From: Catelliglobosispora koreensis DSM 44566
GTDB taxonomy: Bacteria > Actinomycetota > Actinomycetes > Mycobacteriales > Micromonosporaceae
Length of the DNA stretch: 64,000 nucleotides
NCBI RefSeq assembly: GCF_000379685.1
Contig: NZ_KB903292.1
Coordinates: 310,001-374,000 of the forward strand
Direction: 5' to 3'
Shown: positions 6,962-14,832 of the stretch, piece by piece
How the letters are laid out: every line of letters begins with the position of its first letter
How positions within the stretch are numbered: the stretch's first letter is position 1
The notes under the pieces: generated by a model
The model's input: the letters and a program-made list of their open reading frames with translations, nothing else
Told to the model about the DNA's origin: nothing
Databases searched by the model: none
Program-made: the position numbers and the translations under genes

Positions 6962-9088
6962 GTGCCGATCGCCATCACCGAGGATCAGCTCGCCCTAGCC
7001 GACTCGATCCGGTCTTTGACCAAGGCCGGTGAACCGTCCTGGCCCGATCTCGCCGCGCTCGGCATCTTCGGGATAACCCAGCCAGAGGCCGTGGGAGGCG
7101 CGGGCGGTTCAGCTGCCGACCTCGCCGCGGCGCTTGAGCAATTAACCCATTCGGGGGTACGAGGTCCGCTCTTGCCGACCCTCCTCGCTGGACTGATCCT
7201 GGGCGAGCATCCCCTCCAAAACGCCATCATGACTGGCACAGCGACGGTGGCCCTGCAAGTGTCACCAAACGGACCTGTCCTGTGCGCCGGCGAATCCACC
7301 CACGTGCTGCTGAATCCCGCGCCAACGCAGTGGACGCTCGCCTCCGCCACCGACCTCACCTTCGACTCCCTCGACCACATCGACTTAACCCGCACCCTTG
7401 GCAACCTTCGCCCCTCGGCCGCTGCGTCAGTCGCGGGCCTTCCCGCAGCGACTGTCGCGGTCGGTCCCGGTTCGGGTGGCGTCGCGGTTGACGGCGGTCT
7501 TGGCGAGGCGGCTGTCGCGGTCGGTCCCGACTCGGGTGGCCTCGCTTCGAGTGTCGGGGGTGACGCCGGCCTTGACGCGGGCGGCGTTGGTGAGGGTCGC
7601 GAAGCAGCGGGCGAGTCGGTGACGTTTGACGGGGATGTGCGGGACGTGTTCGCGATGTTGGCGGCTGTGGAGGCTGCTGGCGTGGCGAGCTGGTGTGTGC
7701 GGACCGCCGCCGAATACGCGAAGGTCCGTGAACAGTTCGGCCGAGCGATCGGGTCGTTCCAGGCGATCAAGCACCTGTGCGCGGTCATGCACGCGCGAGC
7801 CGAAGCGGCCAGCGTGGCCGCGTGGGATGCGGCCCGGGCGTTTGGCGCTGCTGAGTTTCCGCTCGCGGCGGCTGTCGCGGCCACGGCCGCACTCGACGCA
7901 GGCGTCGACAACGCCAAGGATTGCATCCAGGTGCTCGGTGGCATCGGCTTCACGTGGGAGCACGACGCGCACCGCTTCCTGCGCCGGGCCTTGTCGCTAC
8001 GGCAGCTGCTGGGTGGCAGTGACCCATGGAAGCGGCGTGCCGCGGAACTAGCCATGTCAGGTGCGCGAAGGACCCTGACTGTCGGCGTTGGAGACTCGGC
8101 CGTCGCGGCGCGAGTGGCCGCCATCGCCAGCCTTCCTCCTGGCGACCAGCGGGCCGCGATGGTTGATGCTGGAGTGTTTCTCCCGTCCAGCCCACGGGAG
8201 GCACTGGCTATCGATGAGGAACTGGCCCGCGCCGGACTGACTCGCCCTGACCTGAAAATCGGGGCGTGGGCGGTGCCAACGATCCTGCAGCACGGCACGC
8301 AGGAGCAGAAGAATCGCTTCGTGCGGCCGACCCTGCTCGGTGACCTGGTCTGGTGCCAGCTGTTCAGCGAGCCCGGAGCTGGCTCGGATCTGGCCGCACT
8401 GCGCACGCGGGCTGACAAAGTGGACGGTGGCTGGAAGCTGACCGGGCAGAAGGTGTGGACCTCCCTCGCCCGCGAAGCCGACTGGGCGATCTGCCTGGCG
8501 CGCACGGACACCACCGTGCCTAAGCACAAAGGCATCACTTACTTCCTCGTCAAGATGGACTCACCCGGGCTGGACATCCGCCCCCTGCGCGAAATCACCG
8601 GCGAGACGATCTTCAACGAGGTCTTCCTTGACGACGTCTTCGTGCCTGACGATTGCCTCGTGGGCGCTCCCGGTGACGGCTGGAAGTTAGCGCGCACGAC
8701 GCTGGCTAACGAACGGGTCGCCATGGGCACCGGATCGTCAGTCGGTGCTGAGGTGGAAAAGCTGCTGCAGCAAGCGAAAGAGCCAACCGCGGGCCTGGGC
8801 ACCCTGGTCGCCAATGGAACCGTGATCACGCTGTTGAACCTGCGCGCGACATTGGCGGCACTTTCTGGCCAGAGCACGGATTCGACGGTCCGCAAACTGC
8901 TTGGTGTCGCCCATAGACAGTCCGTCGCGGAATTCGCCTTGGAGACGGCAGGCCTGAACGGAGCGGTCAGCTCCGACGTCACCCATCAGTTCCTGCTCAC
9001 CCGCTGCCTGAGCATCGCGGGTGGCACGACACAGATCCTGCTTTCCGTTGTGGGCGAGCGGGTTCTAGGGCTACCGAGGGAGCCATAG
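6962..9088 (+). CDS. fadE34: FadE34-type two-domain acyl-CoA dehydrogenase
   Basis: The 708-residue protein is two acyl-CoA dehydrogenase units in one chain, as in Mtb FadE34 (ChsE3, about 711 residues), which oxidises steroid side-chain acyl-CoAs. The N-terminal half (to about residue 365) contains FGRAIGSFQAIKHLCAVMHA and GGIGFTWEHDAHRF. The C-terminal half has the flavin and substrate segment SEPGAGSDLAALRT, KVWTSLAREADW and a closing ERVLGLPREP. Residues about 150-220 are a Gly/Ala/Val-rich linker with a repeated AVAVGPxSGG element, unlike the rest of the protein. The GTG at 6962 has no ribosome binding site and follows a KstR box by 8 nt, so leaderless translation is likely. The stop overlaps the chsE1 start by one base. 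Confidence 0.93.
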   Translation: MPIAITEDQLALADSIRSLTKAGEPSWPDLAALGIFGITQPEAVGGAGGSAADLAAALEQLTHSGVRGPLLPTLLAGLILGEHPLQNAIMTGTATVALQVSPNGPVLCAGESTHVLLNPAPTQWTLASATDLTFDSLDHIDLTRTLGNLRPSAAASVAGLPAATVAVGPGSGGVAVDGGLGEAAVAVGPDSGGLASSVGGDAGLDAGGVGEGREAAGESVTFDGDVRDVFAMLAAVEAAGVASWCVRTAAEYAKVREQFGRAIGSFQAIKHLCAVMHARAEAASVAAWDAARAFGAAEFPLAAAVAATAALDAGVDNAKDCIQVLGGIGFTWEHDAHRFLRRALSLRQLLGGSDPWKRRAAELAMSGARRTLTVGVGDSAVAARVAAIASLPPGDQRAAMVDAGVFLPSSPREALAIDEELARAGLTRPDLKIGAWAVPTILQHGTQEQKNRFVRPTLLGDLVWCQLFSEPGAGSDLAALRTRADKVDGGWKLTGQKVWTSLAREADWAICLARTDTTVPKHKGITYFLVKMDSPGLDIRPLREITGETIFNEVFLDDVFVPDDCLVGAPGDGWKLARTTLANERVAMGTGSSVGAEVEKLLQQAKEPTAGLGTLVANGTVITLLNLRATLAALSGQSTDSTVRKLLGVAHRQSVAEFALETAGLNGAVSSDVTHQFLLTRCLSIAGGTTQILLSVVGERVLGLPREP
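7452..7540 (+). repeat. Direct repeat in the FadE34 linker
   Basis: A 29 nt unit at 7452-7480 recurs at 7512-7540 with two differences, a spacing of exactly 60 nt. It is in frame and encodes the repeated AVAVGPxSGG element of the low-complexity linker, which suggests growth of the linker by internal duplication. Confidence 0.75.
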
Positions 9089-10122
9089 TGGACTTCACTT
9101 ACAGCGAGACTCAAGAAGCGGTCTTACAGGCCGCAACGGAAGTCCTCGATTCAGCCGCACCCGAAGCGGCGTGGAAGGCACTCGGCCAAGCCGGGTTGCT
9201 ATCCCTCGCCTTGCCCGAATCGCTCGGCGGCGACGGCCTCGGCGCGATCGAGACCGGCATCGTCCTCACGGAACTCGGCCGTCGCGCGCTCGTGACGCCA
9301 GCGTTTCCCGCGCTATCGTTATCGCTCGCGTTAACACGCCTCAACCGTGCCGACCTCCTCACCGCCGACACCTTCCTCACCTTCGCTCTCGCCCAGCCGC
9401 GACTCAAGCCAAGCCTCACCTCCGCACAGGCGGCCCTTTCGTCCACCGCATCCGTGCCGGGCAGCGCATCCGCGCAAGCCGCTACTCCCGCGCCTGGCAC
9501 AGCATCCGCGCCGAGCGCCATGGCGGCTTCCGTGGAAGGCGCCACGTCCGCGGCGAGTGGAGGGCGGAAGGTGGCGGCGCCGTTCTTGGCGGAGGCGAGC
9601 CGGGTGTTGCTGGTGGGGCGGCGCGAGACAGCGGTGGCTGCGGCGTCCGATGTGGAGCCTGGGTTCTCGTCGAGTGGGCTGGCGGAGAGTAACGCGACGC
9701 TGACGGCTGGGCAAGCCGTGGGCGGAGACGTGTTTCCTTACTTGCTGTCGGGCGCGATCGCGATGGTTGACGGTTTGCTCGCGGGGGCTCTGGATTTGAC
9801 GACGGCTCATCTGCGTACCCGCGAGCAGTTTGGAAAGCCGTTGGCCACCTTTCAGATCGCGGCGGGCCACATAGCCGACGTTTATATCGCCTGGCGCACC
9901 ACCCACTTGCTCGCGCTGTCGCTGGCGTGGGGACTCGACACGGGCAAGGACGTGAGCGCCGATGTCGAGGCGGCGGAGCACTGGCTGGAAACCGAAGCGC
10001 TGAAAGCATTGCGGACGTGTCATCACCTGCACGGCGGGATCGGGCTCGATGTGACCTACCCCCTGCACCGGTACTACTCCCTCGTGAAGGATCTGACCCG
10101 GTATGTACATCGATCTCACTGA
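9088..10122 (+). CDS. chsE1: Acyl-CoA dehydrogenase subunit ChsE1 (FadE28)
   Basis: This 344-residue protein has the compact fold of the non-FAD-anchoring subunit of a steroid acyl-CoA dehydrogenase heterotetramer. It contains FTYSETQEAVLQAATEVL, TREQFGKPLATFQIAAGHIADVY and HHLHGGIGLDVTYPLHRYYS. It is followed by ChsE2, a ChsH2-H1 fusion and Ltp2, matching the Mtb igr operon (Rv3544c-Rv3540c) that removes the last propionyl side-chain unit. Residues about 110-165 are an Ala/Ser/Pro-rich insert that replaces ordered sequence expected there. The GTG start overlaps the fadE34 stop (TAGTG), and its own end overlaps chsE2 by 20 bp. Assignment to E1 rather than E2 rests on order and length. Confidence 0.88.
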   Translation: MDFTYSETQEAVLQAATEVLDSAAPEAAWKALGQAGLLSLALPESLGGDGLGAIETGIVLTELGRRALVTPAFPALSLSLALTRLNRADLLTADTFLTFALAQPRLKPSLTSAQAALSSTASVPGSASAQAATPAPGTASAPSAMAASVEGATSAASGGRKVAAPFLAEASRVLLVGRRETAVAAASDVEPGFSSSGLAESNATLTAGQAVGGDVFPYLLSGAIAMVDGLLAGALDLTTAHLRTREQFGKPLATFQIAAGHIADVYIAWRTTHLLALSLAWGLDTGKDVSADVEAAEHWLETEALKALRTCHHLHGGIGLDVTYPLHRYYSLVKDLTRYVHRSH

Positions 10123-11233
10123 CGCGCAGCGCAAGCTGCAAGCGGAGTTACGCGAATACTTCGCCGGGCTTATGACGGCGCGGCAGCGCGAAGTCCTGAT
10201 GACACAACGGCATGGGCCGGTCTATCGCGAGATCATCAGGCAGATGGGCAGCGACGGCTGGCTCGGCGTGGGCTGGCCGGTGGAGTTTGGCGGGCGTGGG
10301 TTCGGGCAGATCGAGCAGCAGATCTTCGTGAACGAGGCGGCGCGTGCAGACGTTCCGCTTCCGGCGGTTACCTTGCAAACGGTCGGGCCGACGTTGCAGG
10401 AGCACGGGACGCCGGAGCAAAAGGAGTTCTTCCTGCCGCGGATTCTGGCGGGGGAGCTGCATTTCGCGATCGGTTACACCGAGCCGGGCGCGGGAACGGA
10501 CTTGGCGTCACTGAACACTCGTGCCGTGCGCGATGGCGACGAGTATGTCGTGAATGGACAGAAGACGTTCACCACGGGCGGGCACGACGCCGAATACATC
10601 TGGCTGGCGTGCCGTACGGACGCGCAAGCGCCCAAGCACAAAGGGATTTCCATCCTGATTGTGCAGACAAACGATCCGGGCTATTCGTGGACTCCCATCA
10701 TCACGGCCGATGGCGCGCACCATGTCAACGCGACCTACTACGAGAACATCCGCGTTCCGGCGAGCATGCTGGTGGGCAAGGAAAACCAGGGCTGGCGGCT
10801 GATCACCACCCAGCTGAACCATGAGCGTGTCATGCTCGGCCCGTCGGGGCGCATTGCCGTGCTCTACGACCGGTTGCACACCTGGGCGGCACAGAACGGT
10901 TTGCTGGACGAGCCCGATGTGGCGGCCGCGTTGAGAGAGACACGAGTCGCCTTGCGTGTCAACGAATTGCTCAACTGGCAGGTCGCGACCGCGGCTACGG
11001 TCGACATCGCTGACGCCAGCGCGACCAAAGTTTTCTCTTCCGAACGGCTCCAGCGCCTCAACGAGGTTCTGGAAACGGTGGCGGGCCGCTACAACGCACC
11101 AGTGGCGCTGCGGCGCTGGCTTGACGTGCAGGCGAAACGCAATCTCGTGCTGACTTTCGGCGGCGGGGTCAACGAGATTCAGCGTGAACTCATCGCCACA
11201 GCTGGACTGAACTTGCCGAGGGTTCCCCGATGA
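10103..11233 (+). CDS. chsE2: Acyl-CoA dehydrogenase subunit ChsE2 (FadE29)
   Basis: This 376-residue, full-length acyl-CoA dehydrogenase subunit has the flavin/substrate segment YTEPGAGTDLASLNTRAV, KTFTTGGHDAEYIWLACRTD, QLNHERVMLGPSGRI and the C-terminal signature TFGGGVNEIQRELIA. With ChsE1 it should form the alpha2beta2 enzyme that desaturates the three-carbon side chain of 3-oxo-pregnene-carboxyl-CoA, which is the Mtb role. The start is the ATG at 10103, 20 bp inside chsE1. The stop shares ATGA with the next gene, so stoichiometric translation with its partners is likely. Confidence 0.9.
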   Translation: MYIDLTDAQRKLQAELREYFAGLMTARQREVLMTQRHGPVYREIIRQMGSDGWLGVGWPVEFGGRGFGQIEQQIFVNEAARADVPLPAVTLQTVGPTLQEHGTPEQKEFFLPRILAGELHFAIGYTEPGAGTDLASLNTRAVRDGDEYVVNGQKTFTTGGHDAEYIWLACRTDAQAPKHKGISILIVQTNDPGYSWTPIITADGAHHVNATYYENIRVPASMLVGKENQGWRLITTQLNHERVMLGPSGRIAVLYDRLHTWAAQNGLLDEPDVAAALRETRVALRVNELLNWQVATAATVDIADASATKVFSSERLQRLNEVLETVAGRYNAPVALRRWLDVQAKRNLVLTFGGGVNEIQRELIATAGLNLPRVPR

Positions 11234-12501
11234 CAGACATCGCGAAGATCGCCGAAGAGGTAATGGCGGCTGGGCTGTGCAGCCCACGGGCCGGGCGTGA
11301 TCCCGTCAATCAGGCGATGATCAACAACTGGACGGAAGCCATCGGCGACACCAATCCCCGCTATCTGGAGTGGGAAGCGCCGCCCGCGATGACTCAGGTG
11401 TGGACCATGCGTGGCCTGCATCCGGTGTCCACCCCAGACGATCCGCTTCAGATCATGTCGAAGGCGCTCGACGACGCCGGGTACACCTCTGTCGTGGCCA
11501 CGAACTGTGAGCAGAAGTATTCGCGTTATGTGCGCATCGGAGAAGAACTGACGGTCCGCACGCGGCTGGAAAGCTATGCGGGGCCGAAGAAGACCGCGCT
11601 CGGTGAAGGCTGGTTCTTCACCACCGAGAGCACTTGGTACGCAGGCGTTGAACCCGTGGCGACAATGCTTTTCCGGGTGCTGAAGTTCAAGCCGGGTGCC
11701 GCTGGTTCGGTAGGCAAACCGATCCAGCCGCTCGTCTCCCGCGACACGTCGTTCTTCTGGGACGGCGCGGTCGAAGGCGAGTTACGCATTCAGCAGTGTG
11801 GCAAGTGCGGGCTCTTGCGGCATCCGCCCGGGCCCACGTGCCCGTCGTGTGGCGCGGCAAAACCAGGTTACGTGGTCGCCGCCGGCACCGGCACGGTCTA
11901 TAGCTTCGTCGTGCACCACCACCCACCGGTACCAGGTAAGCAGTTGCCCTTCGTAGTGGCGCTCGTGGAGTTACCCGAAGGCGTGCGCGTGATGGCCGAG
12001 TTGCGTGAGGTGGACCCGGCGTCCGTCCACATTGGCATGCCGGTGCAGGTGGGCTTCGCTCCCGTTGGCGATTTCGTGCTCCCGGTGTGGCATCCCGCCG
12101 GTTACACGCCGCCCGCCAAACCTGTTTACGCCTCAGACCTTCCCGAGCTGACCTTCGACGTCACCCCAACGCTTGTCGTGAGCACCGCGCTGGCGACTCG
12201 CGACTTCCAAGACGTACACCACGACCGGGATCTAGCGGTCGCTCGCGGTTCCAAGGACATTTTCGTCAACATCCTCACCACGACCGGGCTCGTGCAGCGG
12301 TTCGTGACGGACTGGGCGGGACCCGAGGCCGACGTGCGGCGGATCGCGATCAAGCTCGGTGTGCCTTGCTACGCCTACGACACGCTGACGTTCACGGGCG
12401 TGATCGCCCATCGGGACGGCAACGAGCATGTCATTGAAGTGACCGGCCGCAACAGCCTCGGTGCGCACGTCACCGGAACCGTGGAGGTGACGTTGCCATG
12501 A
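11230..12501 (+). CDS. chsH2-chsH1: Fused ChsH2-ChsH1 steroid enoyl-CoA hydratase with DUF35
   Basis: One 423-residue chain carries three parts. Residues about 1-155 are a MaoC-like domain in which the hydratase motif is degenerate (IGDTNPRYLEW, no His), as in ChsH2. Residues about 170-285 are a DUF35 domain with a zinc-rubredoxin motif (Cys190, Cys193, Cys204, Cys207) and an OB fold. Residues about 300-423 are a second hot-dog domain with a catalytic-type segment FQDVHHDRD, matching ChsH1. In Mtb these are two proteins, Rv3542c and Rv3541c, forming a heterotetramer; here no separate chsH1 follows. The reaction is hydration of the 17(20)-ene-CoA, and DUF35 supports the aldolase Ltp2, encoded next with an ATGA overlap. 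Confidence 0.9.
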   Translation: MTDIAKIAEEVMAAGLCSPRAGRDPVNQAMINNWTEAIGDTNPRYLEWEAPPAMTQVWTMRGLHPVSTPDDPLQIMSKALDDAGYTSVVATNCEQKYSRYVRIGEELTVRTRLESYAGPKKTALGEGWFFTTESTWYAGVEPVATMLFRVLKFKPGAAGSVGKPIQPLVSRDTSFFWDGAVEGELRIQQCGKCGLLRHPPGPTCPSCGAAKPGYVVAAGTGTVYSFVVHHHPPVPGKQLPFVVALVELPEGVRVMAELREVDPASVHIGMPVQVGFAPVGDFVLPVWHPAGYTPPAKPVYASDLPELTFDVTPTLVVSTALATRDFQDVHHDRDLAVARGSKDIFVNILTTTGLVQRFVTDWAGPEADVRRIAIKLGVPCYAYDTLTFTGVIAHRDGNEHVIEVTGRNSLGAHVTGTVEVTLP

Positions 12502-13640
12502 CACTGAACGCGGCGATTGTGGGAATCGGGGCCACGGAGTTCTCCAAGGACTCGGGGCGCAGTGAGCTGCAGCTCGCGGTGGAAGCCGCGCGTTCGGCGC
12601 TGGCTGATGCAGGTCTGCGACCGTCCGATGTGGACGGCATCGTGGGCTTCGTCATGGACAGCAACGCCGAAATCGCCCTCGCCCGCGAGCTTGGCGTGCC
12701 AGAACTCAGCTTCTTCAGCAAGATTGGCTACGGCGGCGGAGCCGCGTGCGCGACGGTCCAGCAAGCCGCCATGGCCGTGACAACCGGGATGGCCAAGACC
12801 GTGATCTGCTTCCGGGCGCTCAACGAGCGCTCGGGACACCGGTTCGGTCAGGTGTCCGTGGCGGCGGCCAGTCAAGTGAACACCTCGGGGCTCGACAACA
12901 GCTGGCACTACCCGATGGGACTGGGCACGCCGGCGGCCACGGTCGCTATGGCTGCCCGGCGCTACATGCACGTATTCGGTGCGACGTCAGAAGACTTCGG
13001 CCGCGTCGCCGTCACGGCACGCGGCTATGCGGCCACGAATCCGCACGCCTGGTTCTACAAGCGGCCCGTCACGCTCGCTGAGCACCAGCAATCGCGGCTG
13101 ATCGCCGAGCCATTGCGCCTGCTGGACTGCTGCCAGGAAAGCGACGGTGCTGTGGCCATCGTCGTCACCTCAGCGGACCGTGCCCGCGACTTGGCCCAGC
13201 CACCCGTGCACATCGCCGCCGCCGCTCAAGGCAGCGGACCGGATCAGTACATCATGACCAGCTACTACCGCGATGAGCTCACGGGACTGCCCGAGATGGG
13301 GGTCGTGGCACGTCAGCTGTGGGCACAGTCCGGCCGTAACGCGTCCGATGTGGACGTCGCGATTCTCTACGACCACTTCACGCCCTACGTTCTGATGCAG
13401 CTGGAGGAGCTGGGCTTTTGCGGCCGTGGCGAAGCCGGGGCGTTCGTCGCGGCGGGGAATCTGCCGCTGAACACCCACGGCGGTCAGCTCGGCGAGGCTT
13501 ATATCCACGGCATGAACGGCATCGCCGAGGGCGTACGCCAAATCCGGGGCAGCGCCGTCAACCAGATCGCCCACACGGCAACGGTTCTGGTCACCGCCGG
13601 CACCGGTGTCCCGACCTCCGGGCTCGTGCTCAGCTCTTGA
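12498..13640 (+). CDS. ltp2: Ltp2-type thiolase-fold steroid aldol-lyase
   Basis: This 380-residue lipid-transfer/thiolase-superfamily protein (GIGATEFSKDSGRSELQLAVEA at the N-terminus, GYGGGAACATVQQAAMAV in the nucleophile loop region, LNTHGGQLGEAYIHGMNG near the C-terminus) matches Ltp2 of the Mtb igr operon. Ltp2 performs the final retro-aldol cleavage of 17-hydroxy-3-oxo-pregnene-carboxyl-CoA to androstenedione and propionyl-CoA, working with the DUF35 domain of ChsH2. It follows the fused chsH2-chsH1 gene with an ATGA overlap and ends the operon that begins at fadE34. The length and order agree with the family. Confidence 0.93.
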   Translation: MTLNAAIVGIGATEFSKDSGRSELQLAVEAARSALADAGLRPSDVDGIVGFVMDSNAEIALARELGVPELSFFSKIGYGGGAACATVQQAAMAVTTGMAKTVICFRALNERSGHRFGQVSVAAASQVNTSGLDNSWHYPMGLGTPAATVAMAARRYMHVFGATSEDFGRVAVTARGYAATNPHAWFYKRPVTLAEHQQSRLIAEPLRLLDCCQESDGAVAIVVTSADRARDLAQPPVHIAAAAQGSGPDQYIMTSYYRDELTGLPEMGVVARQLWAQSGRNASDVDVAILYDHFTPYVLMQLEELGFCGRGEAGAFVAAGNLPLNTHGGQLGEAYIHGMNGIAEGVRQIRGSAVNQIAHTATVLVTAGTGVPTSGLVLSS

Positions 13641-13704
13641 CAGCAGGGCCAATAGCGGTTCAGTGTGGTCCGCGTCACATTGTTCCGTCCCTATTGGAGG
13701 CGAC

Positions 13705-13965
13705 ATGAACTTTGTCGTGGCTGTGCTCATCGGTGTTGTCGCTGGACTGGGAGGCTGGTTCCTGGTCAAGGACAAGAAGCCGAACGCCATCTGGATGGCG
13801 CCGGTCGCCGGTGTTATCGGAGCCGTTGCCGCATCCGCCATCGCGACCGCTGTCAGTGAACCGGGCTATGGCATCAAAGAAATCGCGCTACAGGTCGCCC
13901 TCGCGGTCGGTGCGGTCGCCCTGGTGGTGTTCCTGCCCATGGGAGCAGCGTCCAAAGCAGAGTGA
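13705..13965 (+). CDS. Small membrane protein
   Basis: This 86-residue protein is made of three hydrophobic segments (FVVAVLIGVVAGLGGWFLV, then about residues 29-50 and 62-80) with a short charged loop KDKKPN. It resembles the GlsB/YeaQ/YmgE-type small Gly-rich membrane proteins, but the match is by general pattern only. The ATG at 13705 follows GGAGG by 4 nt. It sits 64 bp after ltp2 and is followed directly by a strong hairpin terminator, so it has its own promoter or is the operon tail. No link to sterol metabolism is visible. Confidence 0.75.
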   Translation: MNFVVAVLIGVVAGLGGWFLVKDKKPNAIWMAPVAGVIGAVAASAIATAVSEPGYGIKEIALQVALAVGAVALVVFLPMGAASKAE

Positions 13966-13969
13966 TCGT

Positions 13970-14003
13970 GAGGCAGGCCGCCGGTGATCCGGCGGCCTGC
14001 CTC
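13970..14003. terminator. Bidirectional hairpin terminator
   Basis: A perfect 15 bp GC-rich stem (GAGGCAGGCCGCCGG and its complement) with loop TGAT lies between two convergent genes. Its right arm reaches into the stop codon of the minus-strand chsH3 gene. Confidence 0.8.
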
Positions 14004-14829
14004 AGTTGTAGGTGATGAGGGCGTTGTCGAGCGCCGGAGCGTCCTCGCGGTCCGCCACGGTGGTTATGACCGCCAGACCTTCGGCGGTCTGCCAAACCCG
14101 CGTACGCAGCGTTTCGCCCGGGTAGACCACGCCCGCGAAACGCGTTGAGTAAGAAGCCAAGCGAGACGCGTCGCCACCGAGACACTCGTCGACAACAGCC
14201 ATGCACACCATGCCGTAGGTACACAGCCCGTGCAGAATCGGTGCCGGGAACCCTGCCATGGCAGCGAAACCGGGGTCGATGTGCAACGGATTCAAGTCAC
14301 CACACAGCCGGTAGAGCGCAGCCTGCGCCGGGAATGTTGGCGTCAGGATCTCGTGATCCGGAGCCCGATCGGGGACCTCGGTAGCGGTTGACGGCCCACG
14401 GGAGCCGCCAAAGCCGCCTTCACCGCGCACGAACATGCTGATCCGGGAGGTGTAGTACTCGCAAGACGTCTCCGTCACGATGATGGCCGCTGAACCCTTG
14501 TCGTAGACGTCGACGATGCGGGAGGTCGCCGTGACCGACCCCGACGCCGGGATCGGTTTGTGCATCACGAGTTCCTGGCGCCCATGCAGCGTTTTGAAGA
14601 GGTCGACCTCGATGCCCGGCATCACCAGGACCGGAGGTTCCGTGTCGCGCAGCGTCGGCATCACCTGAGAGAACGTGGGCAGAACCTGCAAATCACGCTC
14701 GTACACATAGGACAGTGCCGTCGGCTTCGCTCCGAGGGCCAGGTGATAGAGCAATACGTCAGAGGCGGACCAGCTCATGTCCCGTGAGGGCAGCTGGGCT
14801 CCCACGGCGACGGTCGGATCGATCGGCAC
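14002..14829 (-). CDS. chsH3: ChsH3-type MaoC-like enoyl-CoA hydratase
   Basis: This 275-residue double hot-dog protein has the hydratase-2 motif YRLCGDLNPLHIDP at about residues 175-188 (Asp and His catalytic) and an HGLCTYGM helix after it. It resembles Rv3538, whose product hydrates side-chain enoyl-CoAs of sterols. The GTG at 14829 follows GGAGGA, which lies across the kstD stop, so it is co-translated with kstD as in Mtb (Rv3537-Rv3538). The operon is controlled from the KstR box upstream of kstD. Confidence 0.88.
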   Translation of the reverse strand: MPIDPTVAVGAQLPSRDMSWSASDVLLYHLALGAKPTALSYVYERDLQVLPTFSQVMPTLRDTEPPVLVMPGIEVDLFKTLHGRQELVMHKPIPASGSVTATSRIVDVYDKGSAAIIVTETSCEYYTSRISMFVRGEGGFGGSRGPSTATEVPDRAPDHEILTPTFPAQAALYRLCGDLNPLHIDPGFAAMAGFPAPILHGLCTYGMVCMAVVDECLGGDASRLASYSTRFAGVVYPGETLRTRVWQTAEGLAVITTVADREDAPALDNALITYN

Positions 14830-14832
14830 GGC

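Noticed and set aside
6985-8538. A 517-codon open frame on the minus strand inside fadE34, and other long antisense frames across the window
   Set aside because: They lie wholly within recognised genes on the other strand, have low-complexity Ala/Arg/Ser/Pro composition and no family signature; they are a by-product of GC-rich codon use.
13641-13704. CCAATAG ... CTATTGG inverted repeat after ltp2 as a terminator
   Set aside because: The arms are 7 bp with a loop of more than 30 nt; too weak to call.
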